Shown one piece after another: positions 23,861-35,180 of a DNA stretch of 64,000 nt (position 1 is its first letter; the number at the start of each line of letters is the position of its first letter). A program made the translations under genes and the position numbers. Below the pieces are notes generated by a model, which searched no databases, was not told the DNA's origin, and saw nothing but the letters and a program-made list of their open reading frames with translations. This DNA is from Microstegium vimineum (Eukaryota; Streptophyta; Magnoliopsida; Poales; Poaceae). Location of the stretch: positions 23,694,979 through 23,758,978 of the forward strand of contig CM039119.1 in assembly GCA_022036555.1 (NCBI GenBank), written 5' to 3'.

Positions 23861-26239
23861 TGTAGGGTCGAGATGGCGGACTAGAGGGGGGTGATAGTCT
23901 TTTCTAAAACTTAAGCACAACGGATAACCGAAACAAATGCGGAATTAAAACTATCGGTCTAGCCAAGACTACACCCCTCTATCTATAACTTTAACACCTA
24001 GCAAAGAAAAATAATTGGGCTTACTAAGGTGCCAAGCTAGGGAGAGCTCACCTAAACAAGTCTAGGTTGCAAGGTCACACAAACCTAAGCAACTAGTACT
24101 CTAAGCACAAAGGGAGCTCCTACACATACTAGAAAGCAAAGCACAAAGCACCTAAGCTCACTAGCAATGCTCTCTAGCAAGACTACACAAGTCAACTAGA
24201 GAGCTCAACTTACTTAGCTACACAAACTAAGCAATGTGACTAACAAGGCTACTCAAGCCAATTAGCCATGCAAGAGCTACTTCTATGCTACACAAGCTAG
24301 AAGGTAACTAGGCAAGCCACACAAGCTAAACTAGTTACAAGAGCAACAACTACTCACTAGCACAAGTATATGAAAGTAAATACAAGCTAGTGATTTGGAG
24401 AATGCAAACCACCGAGAAGAGTAGACAAGGTTGACACGGTGATTTTTCTCCCGAGGTTCACTTGGTTGCCACCAAGCTAGTCCCCGTTGTGTCGACCACA
24501 CACTTGGTGATTCGGCGGATAATAGGCGTTCACAAGCCTAGCCCACGAACTCGGGCGCTGCAAGAATCTACCCACAAGTGAGGGTAACTCAATGACACGC
24601 TCAACTAGAGTTGCTCTTCGCAATCTCCCGCGGGGTGAGCAAAAAACCCCTCACAAAGCCTTCTCCGGAGCGCCGCACAATCTTCTTGCGTGCTTCGACG
24701 GAGCCTCAAGCCACCAAGCCGTCTAGGAGGTGGCAACCTCCAAGATTAACAAGCACCACCGGCTTGCAACACGATCACCTAGTGCCACACGAAGCTATCT
24801 CTCAAAGCAACGCACTAGAGATCACTCACTCGCAATCGGAATCGCACTATTGCTTGCACAAGTGAGTTAGAGGGCTCCCAAACCAAGCACACTAGAGGCA
24901 ACACATGCCCAAGGTGCTCAACCAGCCCCAAGGGTCGGCCAAGGGCTATAAATAGCCTCCCCATCGAAACTAGCCGTTTCCTCCTCTTCTCACACTTTCT
25001 GCAGAGGGTCCGGACGCACTCAACAGTGCGGGTCTGGACCATGTTGTGCGTGTCCGGACTCCTTCCCGTTGAAGTGAGCCATTGGTGCGTTGCGCCGATC
25101 GCCACCGCGTGTCCTCCGGACGCGTCCGGATGCCCTTCCGGACCAACGCACGCCTGCGTCCGGAGCTATGCAGAGAGCTCCCCGAGAGCACTTTTCCTCC
25201 GGACGCGCGTCCGGAGTTCACCGTCCGGACCGCAAATAGCGTCCGGATCTCCTCTGTTCGCTATGCTCAGTCAAGGGGGCAGGCGACCAGACGCACACCG
25301 ATTGGTCCGGACCGTCCAAGTCCCGCGTTCGGACTCCAGCGTCCGGACTCCAGCCTACGTCCGGACTCAACACAGAGCTGAACCAGAGAGGGCCAAATCT
25401 CCGGACGCGAGTCCGGAGTCCCCGTCCGGACTGACAACAGTGTCCGGATCTCCTGTTCCCGATCAGACACGCTTAGGGTTAGCTTCCGAACGCGTCTGCG
25501 ATGGTCCAGACTCACACACCCTAGCGTCCGGACTAGCGTCCGGAGCTCTTTCCCGAGCCAAACCGAGCTGCCTCTTTCTCCTTGCTTCTCATGTGCTAAC
25601 ACAAATGTGTTCTTCACCTTGTGCATGTGTGTTAGCATTTTCACAAAGATTTTCAAGGCATTTTCACTTGATCTTACCGCGCCACTCGATCCTAATGCAT
25701 CACAAAGTTAGATTGCCCCAAGTGGCACTAGATAACCGATATGCAAACAAGTTTGCCCCTCTTGATAGTACGGCTATCTATCCTAAACCCAGTCATAAAC
25801 TTCTCTACACACCAATGAACGGTGAAATGGAAATACCCTATGGTTATACCTTTGTCTTGCGCATTCCATTCCATTTCCATCTCCAATGTTGATGCAACAC
25901 ATGCACTAACCTATCACCAAATGATATGATCCACTTCATATCATCACGTGACTATATTGGTTCATCGATCTTGACCTCACTTGCTCTTCACCGTTGCCTT
26001 GGTCCATCGGCGCCAAGCATCACCCGCTTGCCATTCACACTTGCAACCGGTCCATCAAGCCAAGCCTCATCTTGATCTTCTCCACCTTGGTCACATGACT
26101 CCATGTCATGTTTCATGTGCATTAAGCTCCTTCATCACACAATCTCCTGTGAACTAATCTCCTGTGTATATATCACTTAAACACATATTAGTCCACCTAG
26201 GTTGTCACTCAATTACCAAAATCACACAAGGACCTTTCA
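23861..26239 (-). mobile_element. Solo LTR E of a SIRE-like Copia family
   Basis: On the minus strand it begins TGAAAGGTCC and ends ACCCTACA. It is flanked by ACCGG before and ACTGG after, a 5-bp target duplication with one mismatch. No internal region or second LTR is present, so an LTR-LTR recombination left a solo LTR. The start and the clusters of TCCGGA match the LTR of G (56217-57799). A TATTTATA box lies near 24949. The + strand ORF of 288 codons at 25026 is an effect of the GC-rich repeats. Confidence 0.8.
24990..25560. repeat. Cluster of TCCGGA palindromes in solo LTR E
   Basis: More than twenty exact or near copies of the 8-bp palindrome GTCCGGAC occur at irregular spacing within 570 bp. 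It is not a tandem array: the intervening sequence differs from copy to copy. Confidence 0.8.
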
Positions 26240-26244
26240 CCGGT

Positions 26245-26997
26245 AAGTGTGTCCATTAAAAAGAACGTTCAATTTTTTATCCCCTCTGTGCAAAGTGCAG
26301 GGACAACAACGGGGTAGCGATCGAAAGACCGTTTTTCACCCGTCATGCCCACATAACAAATGAGGTAACAAGGCCGAGGGATCTTGGCTGGCCCAAAACT
26401 CCACGGGTTCGACAGCCTCCCCGACCAAAATCAAAGAGTGAGGGACGTTGCTAAGCAGGCCCTAGCGGCCGAAACGTAGACGTCTTCACGTCGAACGCAC
26501 TTAGTCCGTGTTTAGGCTTTGACAGATAACAAAATATGTGGTAAATCCCTCGAGGGGTGGCATCGAGCCCTCGGATCCCAACGAACAGGTCCGGGTACTA
26601 TACGTATCGACTGTCGAAGATTAGAGATCGGTCCACAATGGACCTCTACCGGTGCGAGCCTCCACGGATGAGGACCCGAGGTCTCCCCTAAACCACCCGA
26701 TTGTAGCATGCCGAGCGCTCGATCTCGGCCACCGAGGTAAGATACGAGACTGCTCACTTCCACATCCTAGATCATGGGGTTGCAAGGAAGAAACACGGGA
26801 GCCACATGATGGCGGTCCCCAAACGCATGATCCAACAAACACGATAGGCAAGCAAACAAAGGCCTAGGAAACGAAAATGATAGCTAAGAACGACGATTAC
26901 AGAAGCTTAAAATAGGGGCTCAGCAGGCCTAGTCCATGCAAGTAAAATAAAGCACGTCGACCAGTGCGACACATCCGACCCTACGGAGACCTAACGA
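26245..26997 (+). other. B 3' region without a recognised gene
   Basis: Between solo LTR E and the end of the antisense gene. Short ORFs on both strands show no recognisable motif. It probably corresponds to the antisense 3' untranslated region and spacer. Confidence 0.5.
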
Positions 26998-27928
26998 TCA
27001 TGGGGCCTCCGCCCTCGGCTCCTCCGCTAAGATCTCCTCGGCCGGCATGACGTCAACGATGGCCTCTGCGGTGTCAGAAAGCCACTTGATGAGATGGACA
27101 TATTGGTCGACGCTCCACCCATGTGGAAACCCGGCGGCGTCCACCATGTTCGTCCCAGAGCGGACCTCGGCCATGGCGAACGCGACCCCAGCACCACGGA
27201 AGACGGCACGCACGACGACATTGCAGACGCGCGCAGGAGCAGCCTGAAGACGCCCGACCACAGTGCTCCCTGGCGCACGGAGAAGGCCGGTGACGTCGCT
27301 CGCAGCAGAACGGAGCGCCTGCAGTTCCTCTTCCAACGCTGCGAAAGAGAAACAATACGATGCATCACAAACAGGTCGTAGCAAACTATGCTTGGAAAGG
27401 AGCGACAAAGCTTACCCACAACACGCCTGTCGGCCTCAGCCGACTGATCGCGGAGACAGTAGCCCGCCTGAACGGACCCTAACAGGCTCTGGCGAAAAAC
27501 TTCAAGCATCCGATAAAGCAGCTTCGTGTCCTAAACCCGGCGAAGGGTCTGCAATGGGCGACTAAGCAGCTCCTCCAACAAACTCCGGAACCTATGCCCG
27601 GGAGGCGCAGGCGCAGGCCCGGTGCGGCAGCCAGACGAAGGACGCCTCCTGGACCCGCACGGAACACCGGACAAGCTGGCGTGAGTACGTCGGAAGGCGC
27701 CCCCACACCTCAAGGTCACGAGGGAGGGAGGCGTCGAGAGACGGATAAGGCCTCCTGATCAAAGGCGCAAAAAATCAGTCATTACTTGAATAGTAATAGG
27801 GGAAAGACATAAGGGGTGGCACGACACGAGTACCATCCCGCCTCGGTCATCTGATGACAAAGGCTCTGAGGATCGGACGCTCTTCCCCCGACGAATCCAC
27901 CCTCCATGGGGCGCTTGCCATGGTCCAT
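26998..27928 (-). pseudogene. Antisense intron-containing gene of B, partial
   Basis: The last two exons are clear. An exon ending ...EADRRVV at 27416 is joined through a 77-bp intron (27339-27415, GTAAGC start, CAG end) to ALEEELQALRSAAS. The frame continues without a stop to the TGA at 26998-27000. The last exon encodes a C-terminal domain (AMAEVRSGTNMVDAAGF, WSVDQYVHLIKWLS). Its layout resembles the end of the antisense protein of D, where ALAVVRSG and VVASGFVV are in similar places. Upstream, a possible start at 27928 (peptide MDHGKRPMEGG) and a TATTTAAA-like box near 28023 are visible, but the exons between are degraded. The N-terminal domain seen in D was not found here. Antisense genes after integrase are known from Tat elements; their role is unknown. 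Confidence 0.55.
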
Positions 27929-28718
27929 AGCTCAACAAGCAGTAGCCTGAGCAGGAAAACAATTAAACGGAGAGTAGAAACGGAGAAGCAAGATGGAGCG
28001 AATCAGTTCACTCGTCGCGCCACTTTAAATAGGCCAGGGAATGGAGTCAACAAAAACCGGGATCACTCCGTATCGGGTCGGGGCCCACCATCCCCATTTT
28101 CAACTTGCAGGAATGGTCAGAGAGGCGCGAGGAGCACTGCGACAAGTCTTGTCATGGCGAGTCGTCCAATACGTCACACCCTGAGGGGCGTGACATGCAG
28201 AGCACCAACAAACGCCACAAGGCTAGGGTGCGGCGCGAGTCGCCCTAACCCTTAGGCCTGTCGTGACTACATCCTGGTCGCTGACAGAGCACTACCACGG
28301 CTCCCCGATTCAGACACACAATAGGGAGGTTATATATCGACATACACTCGGGGGCTTCACGCCACAAAAAATCACCGAATGCAGAGAGCTTGTTAATGGA
28401 TGCATGGGAGAGCGCGACGACCACTCTGTTGCATCTAATCACGATGGGCGAGCCGGGGCGTCGACAACAGGGAAGCACGATACGTGGCAACAAATAAGAG
28501 ACAAACAAGTTTCGAGGCGCATGGCCTCATGACTAAATAGTGCCATCAGCGGCAGCAACAGATTGTCAGGACGAAAACAAAAATCGATCCAGTCCAATTC
28601 GCACACGCCATCAGAAGATTATGGAGCGAAGCAATCAGAGTGTATCCGCCGCCTGCGATCAAAGCATCAAGACGAAGACGACAAATCAAAGCTTGCGCAA
28701 GAGTCACACTCTCACCCA
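27929..28718 (+). other. B 3' noncoding region
   Basis: It holds the likely antisense promoter (CTATTTAAAG on the minus strand near 28023) and no supported gene. Confidence 0.45.
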
Positions 28719-28841
28719 GGCTCGGGGGCTACACCCGGCGGGTGTGCTCGCGCGCACCCTCTCGGCGAAGGATAAAATAAATAAAGGTATATAAAACCTC
28801 AGCAAGATAATCGGGAATTCTTCCTAAGGCTCGGGGGCTAC
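28719..28841 (+). other. PPT of B with an upstream duplicate and a hairpin
   Basis: GGCTCGGGGGCTAC ends at 28841, directly before the 3' LTR, and is the likely polypurine primer. The identical 14-mer occurs at 28719-28732. Between them lies an imperfect hairpin (about 28740-28759, arms GGGTGTGC and GCGCACCC, loop TCGC). D has the same arrangement. Confidence 0.7.
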
Positions 28842-30011
28842 TGTCGAATACCTAATTTAACGGAAATCTTTCAAAAACAATCGACAACTAAAGACCTATT
28901 GATAATCATCTAAGGAAGGATGGGAGGCCCATCAAGACCCAATCGTCGCAGGCCCACGAAGGGAGAGGCGCGGGTCTCGCAACCCAGCCGGCCCAAGTAG
29001 GTAGACGTGCTCCGGGTAGACATGCCTCCGCCTCGCCCGACGCAGAAAGCGAGGCAGCTCGGTGATCCACAGAAGACGTGGAAGACATCGGAGGTAGAGG
29101 AATGACCCATTTACCCCTATCCAGAAGGAAGCAGCCACCCATCTTTAGCCACTGACGGTGCATCCTCCACAAGATAAGAATGAAGGTACAAAACCACGAA
29201 GAATCTTACACCCCGTATAATCCGGTGCTCAGGATAACGCTCTGGTCCCTGCCCGAACGGAGACATGTCGAGTTCCCCAATCAAGACGAGACGGAGCAGG
29301 ACAAATAGGCATCATGCCTCTCGCGGAAGCGGAGCCAGTCTCATACGCTCCCGGCCCCTACAAGAACTCTCCGAACAGGGGAACATCAGGTACGGGGGAC
29401 CCACAGAGTTACGACGTCCATTGGCCCGGTATGAAGGAATCTACCATATAAAAAAAGAATTGGCGGGAGGTACAACAGTGTACCCGCCAATGGTACAGCG
29501 GACGCCCATGCCTCTATCCTACTACGGGCTCAACCGGACCCCCCCGTATTCTCTGGCAGTGCAACGAAGGGCCAAGACGATACCCTTCCTCCGACCAAGT
29601 ACAAGGGCAATAGGAATATATTATTATGAGTGTCAAACATCCTTCCGGAGGAAGACAAGGATAAGGCACAACCTCCTAGGTAGATCTTTCTCGACGCACG
29701 CTTGTAACCTCTCATGAGCTCCTTGCGACTATAAAAGGAGAGCTAGGGGGGATGACGCAAAACATTGAAGAACACAACTAGCAGATAGCGCACTCACTCA
29801 CCGAACAGCACTCAGAGACCTGGGACTCATACTCCCTCTCTTGATCCAGCTTGTAAACCCCCTCCAAGCAGAGATAAGGAACACGAGCAGCTCCACACTA
29901 GACGTAGGGATTTCTTGCCCGAACCAGTATAGACCTCTTGTCTCTTTGTCTCAACATTCGGAACCTGACACGCGTACAAATTTACTCGTTGGTAGTTTCT
30001 AAACATCGACA
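28842..30011 (+). repeat. 3' LTR of B, complete
   Basis: 1170 bp, beginning TGTCGA and ending TCGACA, which form a 6-bp inverted terminal repeat. The last 847 bp match the 5' LTR remnant. Confidence 0.9.
29730..29737 (+). promoter_or_regulatory. TATA box of the B 3' LTR
   Basis: TATAAAAG in the same context as 5875-5882. Confidence 0.6.
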
Positions 30012-30190
30012 CTAATATTTTCTTTGAATGAAAGTTAATAAAGTTTGACAAGCATAAAATTATATGAGATGATTTCACATGGAGAGAGTAACAAACATTT
30101 AGAACAATTTCTGGTTTGGATAGAAACAAACAATGTCGGGGTTGGACACATGTGGATGCACGAAAACCTATTTAGACCTTGTTTGGATAC
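30012..30190. other. Unassigned 179 bp between B and F
   Basis: AT-rich sequence outside both LTRs. It is the only stretch here that I could not assign to an element. It may be the DNA that received both B and F, or an older unrecognised repeat. Confidence 0.5.
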
Positions 30191-31415
30191 TGAAAGTGCA
30201 ATCAAGCCCAAAGTGGTTTTTGGTGTTGATGACCACTTAATTCAAAGACTAATAAGATCTATTGAGATGACATGCAGGTAATAGCAAAAAGAGGAAGGGT
30301 TAGAGAAGGTGGAGGTACCCCAATTCTTACGGAGGCTTCTCTACTCATCAAAGGTTTAAATTCATTTATGGTTTGAATTGGAGTATAGGGATGCCATACT
30401 ATTAAGGGGGATTCTAGTACTGCTATGGTCAGATCTGAATCACTTGCTCAATCTTTATCCTTAACATACAGTCAGCCAGCTCAGAGTCCTGACCAAACCT
30501 CATATCCAGCAGCTTCTCTGAGCTAGGTCGGTAGTGCCGACCTTAAAGGTAGGTAGTGCCGACCTTCCTTTCTAGCAGTTTTCTTCGACTATAAATAACC
30601 GTTGGTAAGCTCTCCACCTCACCAGTCCAGTACCCCTTCGTCTTCCTCCGAATCCGACCGTTCGAAATAGAGCTCTCTCTCCCTCTCTCTCTCTCTCCAT
30701 TGTTGACCTTCACCCTCCAAGCAATCCCACACTTCCAACCATAGATTCTTGAGGGAAAATGCAGCAAAACACTCCTAGAGAGTGGATCTACTACTTCCCA
30801 AAGTCTAAGAGCTTGTGGTTCTTGTTTGGCCGGTGGTGCTAGGGTTTGTTACCCTTGGAGCTTGCTCCTAGCCGGCTAGGCATTGCCCTAGAGCTTGCCC
30901 CTCTCTTGTGGCAAGCCTAGGGAGGTTTGTAATCGCTGTGTGAAGCTAAGGAATTACCCCTCATCTCAAGGATTCACTTCCTTGACTTGAGACCGAGTGG
31001 GAGTTGCAAAGCTCCTAGCCTTTGTGGCAAATCAACAACGTGGACTTAGGAAAGCCTTGGTGGCGAGCTGAACCATGGGATAAATCATCGTGTCTTGTGT
31101 GTTAGTCCCCTAGGGTTTGTTTCTTGCAATATATCTAGTGCTAGGGTTTGTGTTGTTGATTTGAGGAAAAGAAGTATTTCTGTGGTAACCAGTCTTCGAA
31201 TTGGTTCTGGTGTTGATTTTGCAGGGATGGACTCATCTTGGTGCCTAGTATATCCCTGCCAAAACTCTACTCGTTCTGTTCATTTTTCATAGGTCGGCAG
31301 TGCCGCCTTCTATAGGTTGGCAGTGCCGCCCTTGGTTCTAACCTCTGCTCGAGTTGAATTTTTACAGGCCTATTCACCCCTCCTCTAGCCTATTTACCCT
31401 TCCTGAGATCCTACA
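30191..31415 (+). repeat. 5' LTR of F
   Basis: It starts TGAAAGTGC and ends CCTACA, two bases before the primer site. The first 50 bp align loosely with the G LTR start, which fixes the left end. It carries four copies of the F-specific palindromic motif (30524-30543, 30547-30566, 31291-31308, 31314-31331) and a CT-repeat near 30672-30698. The left end is inferred because the 3' LTR is not in the window. Confidence 0.75.
30590..30597 (+). promoter_or_regulatory. TATA box of the F LTR
   Basis: TATAAATA, 24 bp downstream of the second palindromic motif. Confidence 0.65.
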
Positions 31416-31417
31416 AG

Positions 31418-31429
31418 TGGTATCAGAGC
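31418..31429 (+). other. Primer-binding site of F, initiator tRNA-Met
   Basis: TGGTATCAGAGC is the exact complement of the 3' end of plant initiator tRNA-Met, the usual Copia primer. Confidence 0.9.
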
Positions 31430-31463
31430 TTGGTTACTTCGTATACGCTTCACCGCCTAAAGT

Positions 31464-31614
31464 ATGGAAACGGGTCAAGGTTCCGGGGGGGGGGGGGGCA
31501 AAAGGTGGTGAGGCAGCAGACAAGGTGGTAGTGGAAGATGTGAGTAGCAGCGAGCTATCCAGCTCTAGCTATTCCTCACTTCCCGCTATCAACCCCACCG
31601 ATGAGGAAAAGTTG
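31464..31614 (+). pseudogene. gag of F, first part, up to the D insertion
   Basis: The ATG at 31464 opens the peptide METGQGS followed by a run of 14 G (31485-31498). With 14 G the frame meets a TGA soon after; 13 G would connect to the frame AKGGEAADKVVVEDVSSSE that runs to the D insertion at 31614. The acidic-serine motif SSSELSSSS is repeated in the second part of gag (47146 onward). After removal of D the frame continues through GAG GAA AAG TTG into a Lys/Arg/Glu-rich stretch. Confidence 0.65.
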
Positions 31615-31803
31615 TGTCGGGTAAAAAGGTAAGGGGTACCCTAAACCCTTCGATAAACTAACGCTCAACATAGCAACCATTTTTAAGACAAGATCCGATC
31701 AGCCGCTCGAGTCCATGAAGAAAGGTCCATCACACGAAGGCCCCCTGCACCGGCCACAACATCTAGTCATGGGCCGGCCCATTCCTGGAAATATAGACAG
31801 ACC

Positions 31804-32006
31804 AGGGGTCGAACGAATGACCCTCCGCCTCCGCCTCGACTCCGACTGACGGACAGGGTTCGAACGAACGACCCCTCCGCCTCCGCCTCGACTCCGACTG
31901 ACGGACAGGGGTCGAACGAACGACCCCTTCGCCTCCGCCTCGACTCCGACTGACGGATAGGGGTCGAACGAACGACCCCTCCGCTTCAACCCCCCGAATG
32001 ACGGAT
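31804..32006 (+). repeat. 53-bp tandem repeat in the D 5' LTR
   Basis: Three close units (31804, 31854, 31907) and a diverged fourth (31959) each begin with AGGGGTCGAACGAACGACCC or a variant, followed by CTCCGCCTCCGCC and GACTCCGACTGACGGA. The start of each unit is itself an inverted repeat, GGGGTCG and CGACCCC around AACGAA. The 3' LTR has one close unit and one diverged unit (45911-46010). Confidence 0.9.
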
Positions 32007-32587
32007 GGGGGGTCAAACAAACGACCCCCGGGCGGGAAGCTCGATCAGCTCACCTACTCCTGGTATGGGTTAAAGGGGATCCGATGCGCTTACCTGCCCC
32101 CGCCTAATGCCATGGGCGCTCGCGATCGCAGTCAAATCCATCAACTCACCGCCCATGCCCTGGGCCTCCGTCAACTGTGCTGCCGCTGTAGCCACGTCGC
32201 AAGTACGGACTCCAGAGGCACCTCCTCGATCCATGAACAGGAAAGCCCTCGACTGTGTCTTCAGGGATACGACAGGACCACGCTGGTCTCGACCCCCCCT
32301 CGACCAGGGGGCTCGACCCCTGCCTCCAACCACTCTGGTATGGGACCCGTCTCGTCCGCTCCGTCCCGCTTCAGCTGTGCGACTCGCACCCATCTTCCAA
32401 AGGTCAACCCTGCTGCGCCATCCTGTGCAGTGATGCCCAGTCAGCCATCACTGCGCCCTGAACACCGGAAGGACGGGAAGGCCACGCCACCACAGTGATC
32501 GATGTCCCTTCGCCAGCATGGCGCCACAGACATGCCTCCCATGCCGCTATAGTTTAGGACTCTGTACTCTCAGGCCTCCCCTTGGTC

Positions 32588-32595
32588 TATAAAAG
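32588..32595 (+). promoter_or_regulatory. TATA box of the D 5' LTR
   Basis: TATAAAAG; the 3' LTR has the same box at 46592-46599. Confidence 0.7.
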
Positions 32596-32980
32596 GGGAG
32601 GCCGAGATAGAAGAAGGGGGCATGGGTATTAGGAAGAAGGGATAATCGCATTCGGACATCAGCTCTGACCCTCGTACGCCACACACCCGATTGCTTGATC
32701 GACCTCTCTCAAGCAATCAACCGACCACCTAGGATAGCCCCGCTAGCCCTAGGCCTTAGCTCATCCTGACCACCCCCGTGTAAACCTGCTTGTACCCCCC
32801 CCTGTACGAGCACTTCGGTGCAAGATAATACAATCCATCCTCCCCGCTGGACGTAGGGCCTTCTGTGCCCGAACCAGGATAAATCTTGTGTTCTTATTGC
32901 ATCATGTTTGGGAGAGGGAGCACGCAATATACAAATTTACTAGCCGGTGGTCTTGACCCCCTGGGTCATAACACCGACAG

Positions 32981-33000
32981 TTGGCGCGCCAGGTAGGGGG
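32981..33000 (+). other. Primer-binding site of D
   Basis: TTGGCGCGCCAGGTAGGGGG, one base after the LTR end; nearly the same as the B site. The tRNA is not identified. Confidence 0.7.
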
Positions 33001-33142
33001 GTTTGCGTGTCGATCAACTCCGAACTACTCTCCCAGATAGATTTCACGACACCTTCACTTCCTTTTGCCACCACCATTTGGTTCGGGAGTCTAGAGTTCA
33101 TATCCCTGGGCTAGGGCCATGACATGATCCTACTCACCAGTA

Positions 33143-35180
33143 GTGGTACGGACAGCAGCAGCTCCGGTACGCCGGGGCCAAGGAGGACCAGGCGACGGTC
33201 CCACCACTCGTGCCTTTTGCCCGCGACCAGGAGGGGGCGCGAACGACGCCGCCGCACTCTTCACCGCACGGATCCTGAGACGCCGGATGCCGTCCCCCCG
33301 CCCTCAGCTGGCGACACAGTTCCTCCCTTCGGGAGCCTGTTTGACCCATGCTTGTGGGTCGGGGTGGGTACCTCTCTGAGCCTGACTTTGGCTTTGCCAT
33401 ACCGTCATCTCAGAGGGTCCCCGTGGCTTCTCCGACACACTCAGCCACGCCGCCGCCGCATAACCTGTTTCTACACGGGCTCTACAATAGCGCCAGACTC
33501 TGTTCTGCTTTTGTAGGCTCGCAGATGCAGACACGTTGCGGGTCTCCAGGGAACCTGCTACGAGCGACGATCAACCTCGTCACCGCCTCTCCGCCGGACG
33601 AGCGCCCGGAGCCACGACGAGCCCCGATCCTGGGTTGTCACACCTAGGGCACGTTATGGCGACAGCTGGAGGAGGAGCGCAGGGGATCTTTCCCCAACTT
33701 CTACCATGGCTACCCCGACTCAGACTCCCCCGATGAGGATTACAATCCCACCTGGGAATGCTTCCACCTCGACGGTCAGGTTGATTCCCAGGACGACGTC
33801 AACGACGCTGCGGCCACAGATGAAGAAGGAGGGGGCAACGCTACACCGGCGCAAAACGCCGACCCCCCGAGTCCTGACAAAGCCGATCCACCTCAGGATG
33901 TCCAGATCGCGCAAGTCCGAGAGCTGCTCGCCAAGATCGAGGAAGAAAGCCTACGACTTTAGCAGCTCGAGCATGCCCTCGAGCAAGATCGCGGGTGCCC
34001 ACAGGGTGGAGGAGCTCGCGAGCAGGCTCGGGAAGTCCATCGATAGATCGTCGAGGAGGGGGCAAACGAGCGCCGCGTCTACAACCGTGCCAGCCCAAGG
34101 CGGAGTAGAGCGACGACCAGTTCGAGACCGCATCTTCGACGATCGACCGCCACGGGAGAACAAACGACGCCGACACGGCGACGCTGAGGCTCGAGGTTAC
34201 AGCGCTCACCGAGGTGGGCGCTATGACAGTGACGAAGATCGACGTCGATCTCCGGAACCACCAGGGCCACGACTCTTCGGCAGGACCATCCGGTGGACCG
34301 CCTTGCCTGTCCGCTTCCGTCCGCCCACCAGCCTGGTTAAGTACAACGGCGAAACCAAGCCAGAGCTCTAGCTTGCGGATTTCAGGCTGGCATGTCAGCT
34401 AGGAGGAGCCAACAACGACCACGTCATCATTCGGCAACTCCTGCTCTTCCTCTCCGATACCACTCGAAGATGGCTCGAGCAGCTCCCCCCGGACTTGATC
34501 CAAGACTGGCCCGACCTGGTCAGGATCTTCGAGGGGAATTTCAAAGGCACCTACGAGAAGCTAGAGAATTCCTGGGATCTCCGTAGCTGCAAGTAGAAGC
34601 CAGGGGAAACACTCCGCGACTTCACCCGTCGATTCTCGAGGCAACGTACCATGCTAACCCACATCTCTGACCACGACGTCATCACTGCGTTCATCGCCGG
34701 AATAACCTGCAAGGAGTTGTTGCGGGAACTGGGGCGGAATACCCCCAAGACCGCCAACGAGCTCATGGACATCGTCGCCAACTACGCGGCCGGCAAGGAA
34801 GCCGTTGGTGCGTTCTTCTATGCATCCCTAGACAAGGGGAAGGACAAGGCGGACGAGCCCGGGGCTCGAGCAATGGGCCCAAGAGGAACAACAACAACAA
34901 GAGGAAAAAGAAGGACCAGCCGGGTCGACGCGACGTCGAGCCGGACGATCTTGTCACTGCGATAAACAAGAAGAAGCCTCGAGGTCCCCCTCTTAACGGG
35001 GGCGTCTTCGACAAGATGCTGAAAGAGCCCTGCCCCTATCACAAGGGACCGACCAACCACAGTCTCGAGGACTGTCGCATGCTCAAAAGGCACTTCGACT
35101 CTCTTGGCTTCAAGAAAGATGACAAGAAGGGGGATCCGCACGACGGGGACGATGGCAAGAAGGAGGGCTTCCCCGAGGTT
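33143..35180 (+). pseudogene. gag of D, lightly broken
   Basis: The N-terminal part is hard to place because of frame changes before 33700. From 33706 one frame reads through a charged, Arg/Asp-rich region and the capsid-like core (PVRFRPPTSLVKYNGE, LADFRLACQLGGANN, FEGNFKGTYEKLENSWDL), interrupted by TAG at 34369-34371 (B has TGG there) and TAG at 34594-34596. A one-base slip in a G run near 34862 leads to a lysine-rich linker. A Tat-type Cys/His motif (CPYHKGPTNHSLEDC, about 35034-35078) then follows. The gag continues without a stop into protease, as a single gag-pol ORF. Confidence 0.8.

Larger units (their letters stand above)
5311..30011 (+). mobile_element. Element B: Tat-lineage Gypsy retrotransposon, nested and decayed
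   Basis: Terminal LTRs (5311-6156 cut at the left, 28842-30011 complete) enclose a primer site, gag, PR, RT, RH and IN in the Gypsy order, a very long 3' region with antisense genes, and a PPT just before the 3' LTR. Protein similarity to element D (RT and IN clearly recognisable side by side) places both in one lineage; the antisense gene downstream of integrase is typical of Tat elements. B hosts insertions of A (in its 5' LTR), C (in RT/RH) and solo LTR E (in the 3' region). The 3' LTR ends TCGACA at 30011 and is followed by CTAAT; the matching left target duplicate is outside the window. Confidence 0.85.
31615..32979 (+). repeat. 5' LTR of D
   Basis: 1365 bp from TGTCGGG to ACCGACA. It is 105 bp longer than the 3' LTR because of two extra units of a 53-bp tandem repeat. 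Confidence 0.95.

Noticed and set aside
25026..25892. 288-codon ORF on the + strand
   Set aside because: It lies in solo LTR E and is open because of the TCCGGA-rich sequence; composition is driven by the repeats and no domain is visible.
30672..30698. CT microsatellite as an independent feature
   Set aside because: A short CT run within the F LTR leader; ordinary low-complexity sequence.
31804..32030. CRISPR-like repeat array
   Set aside because: The units are direct 53-bp copies without variable spacers, inside a retrotransposon LTR of a plant genome.
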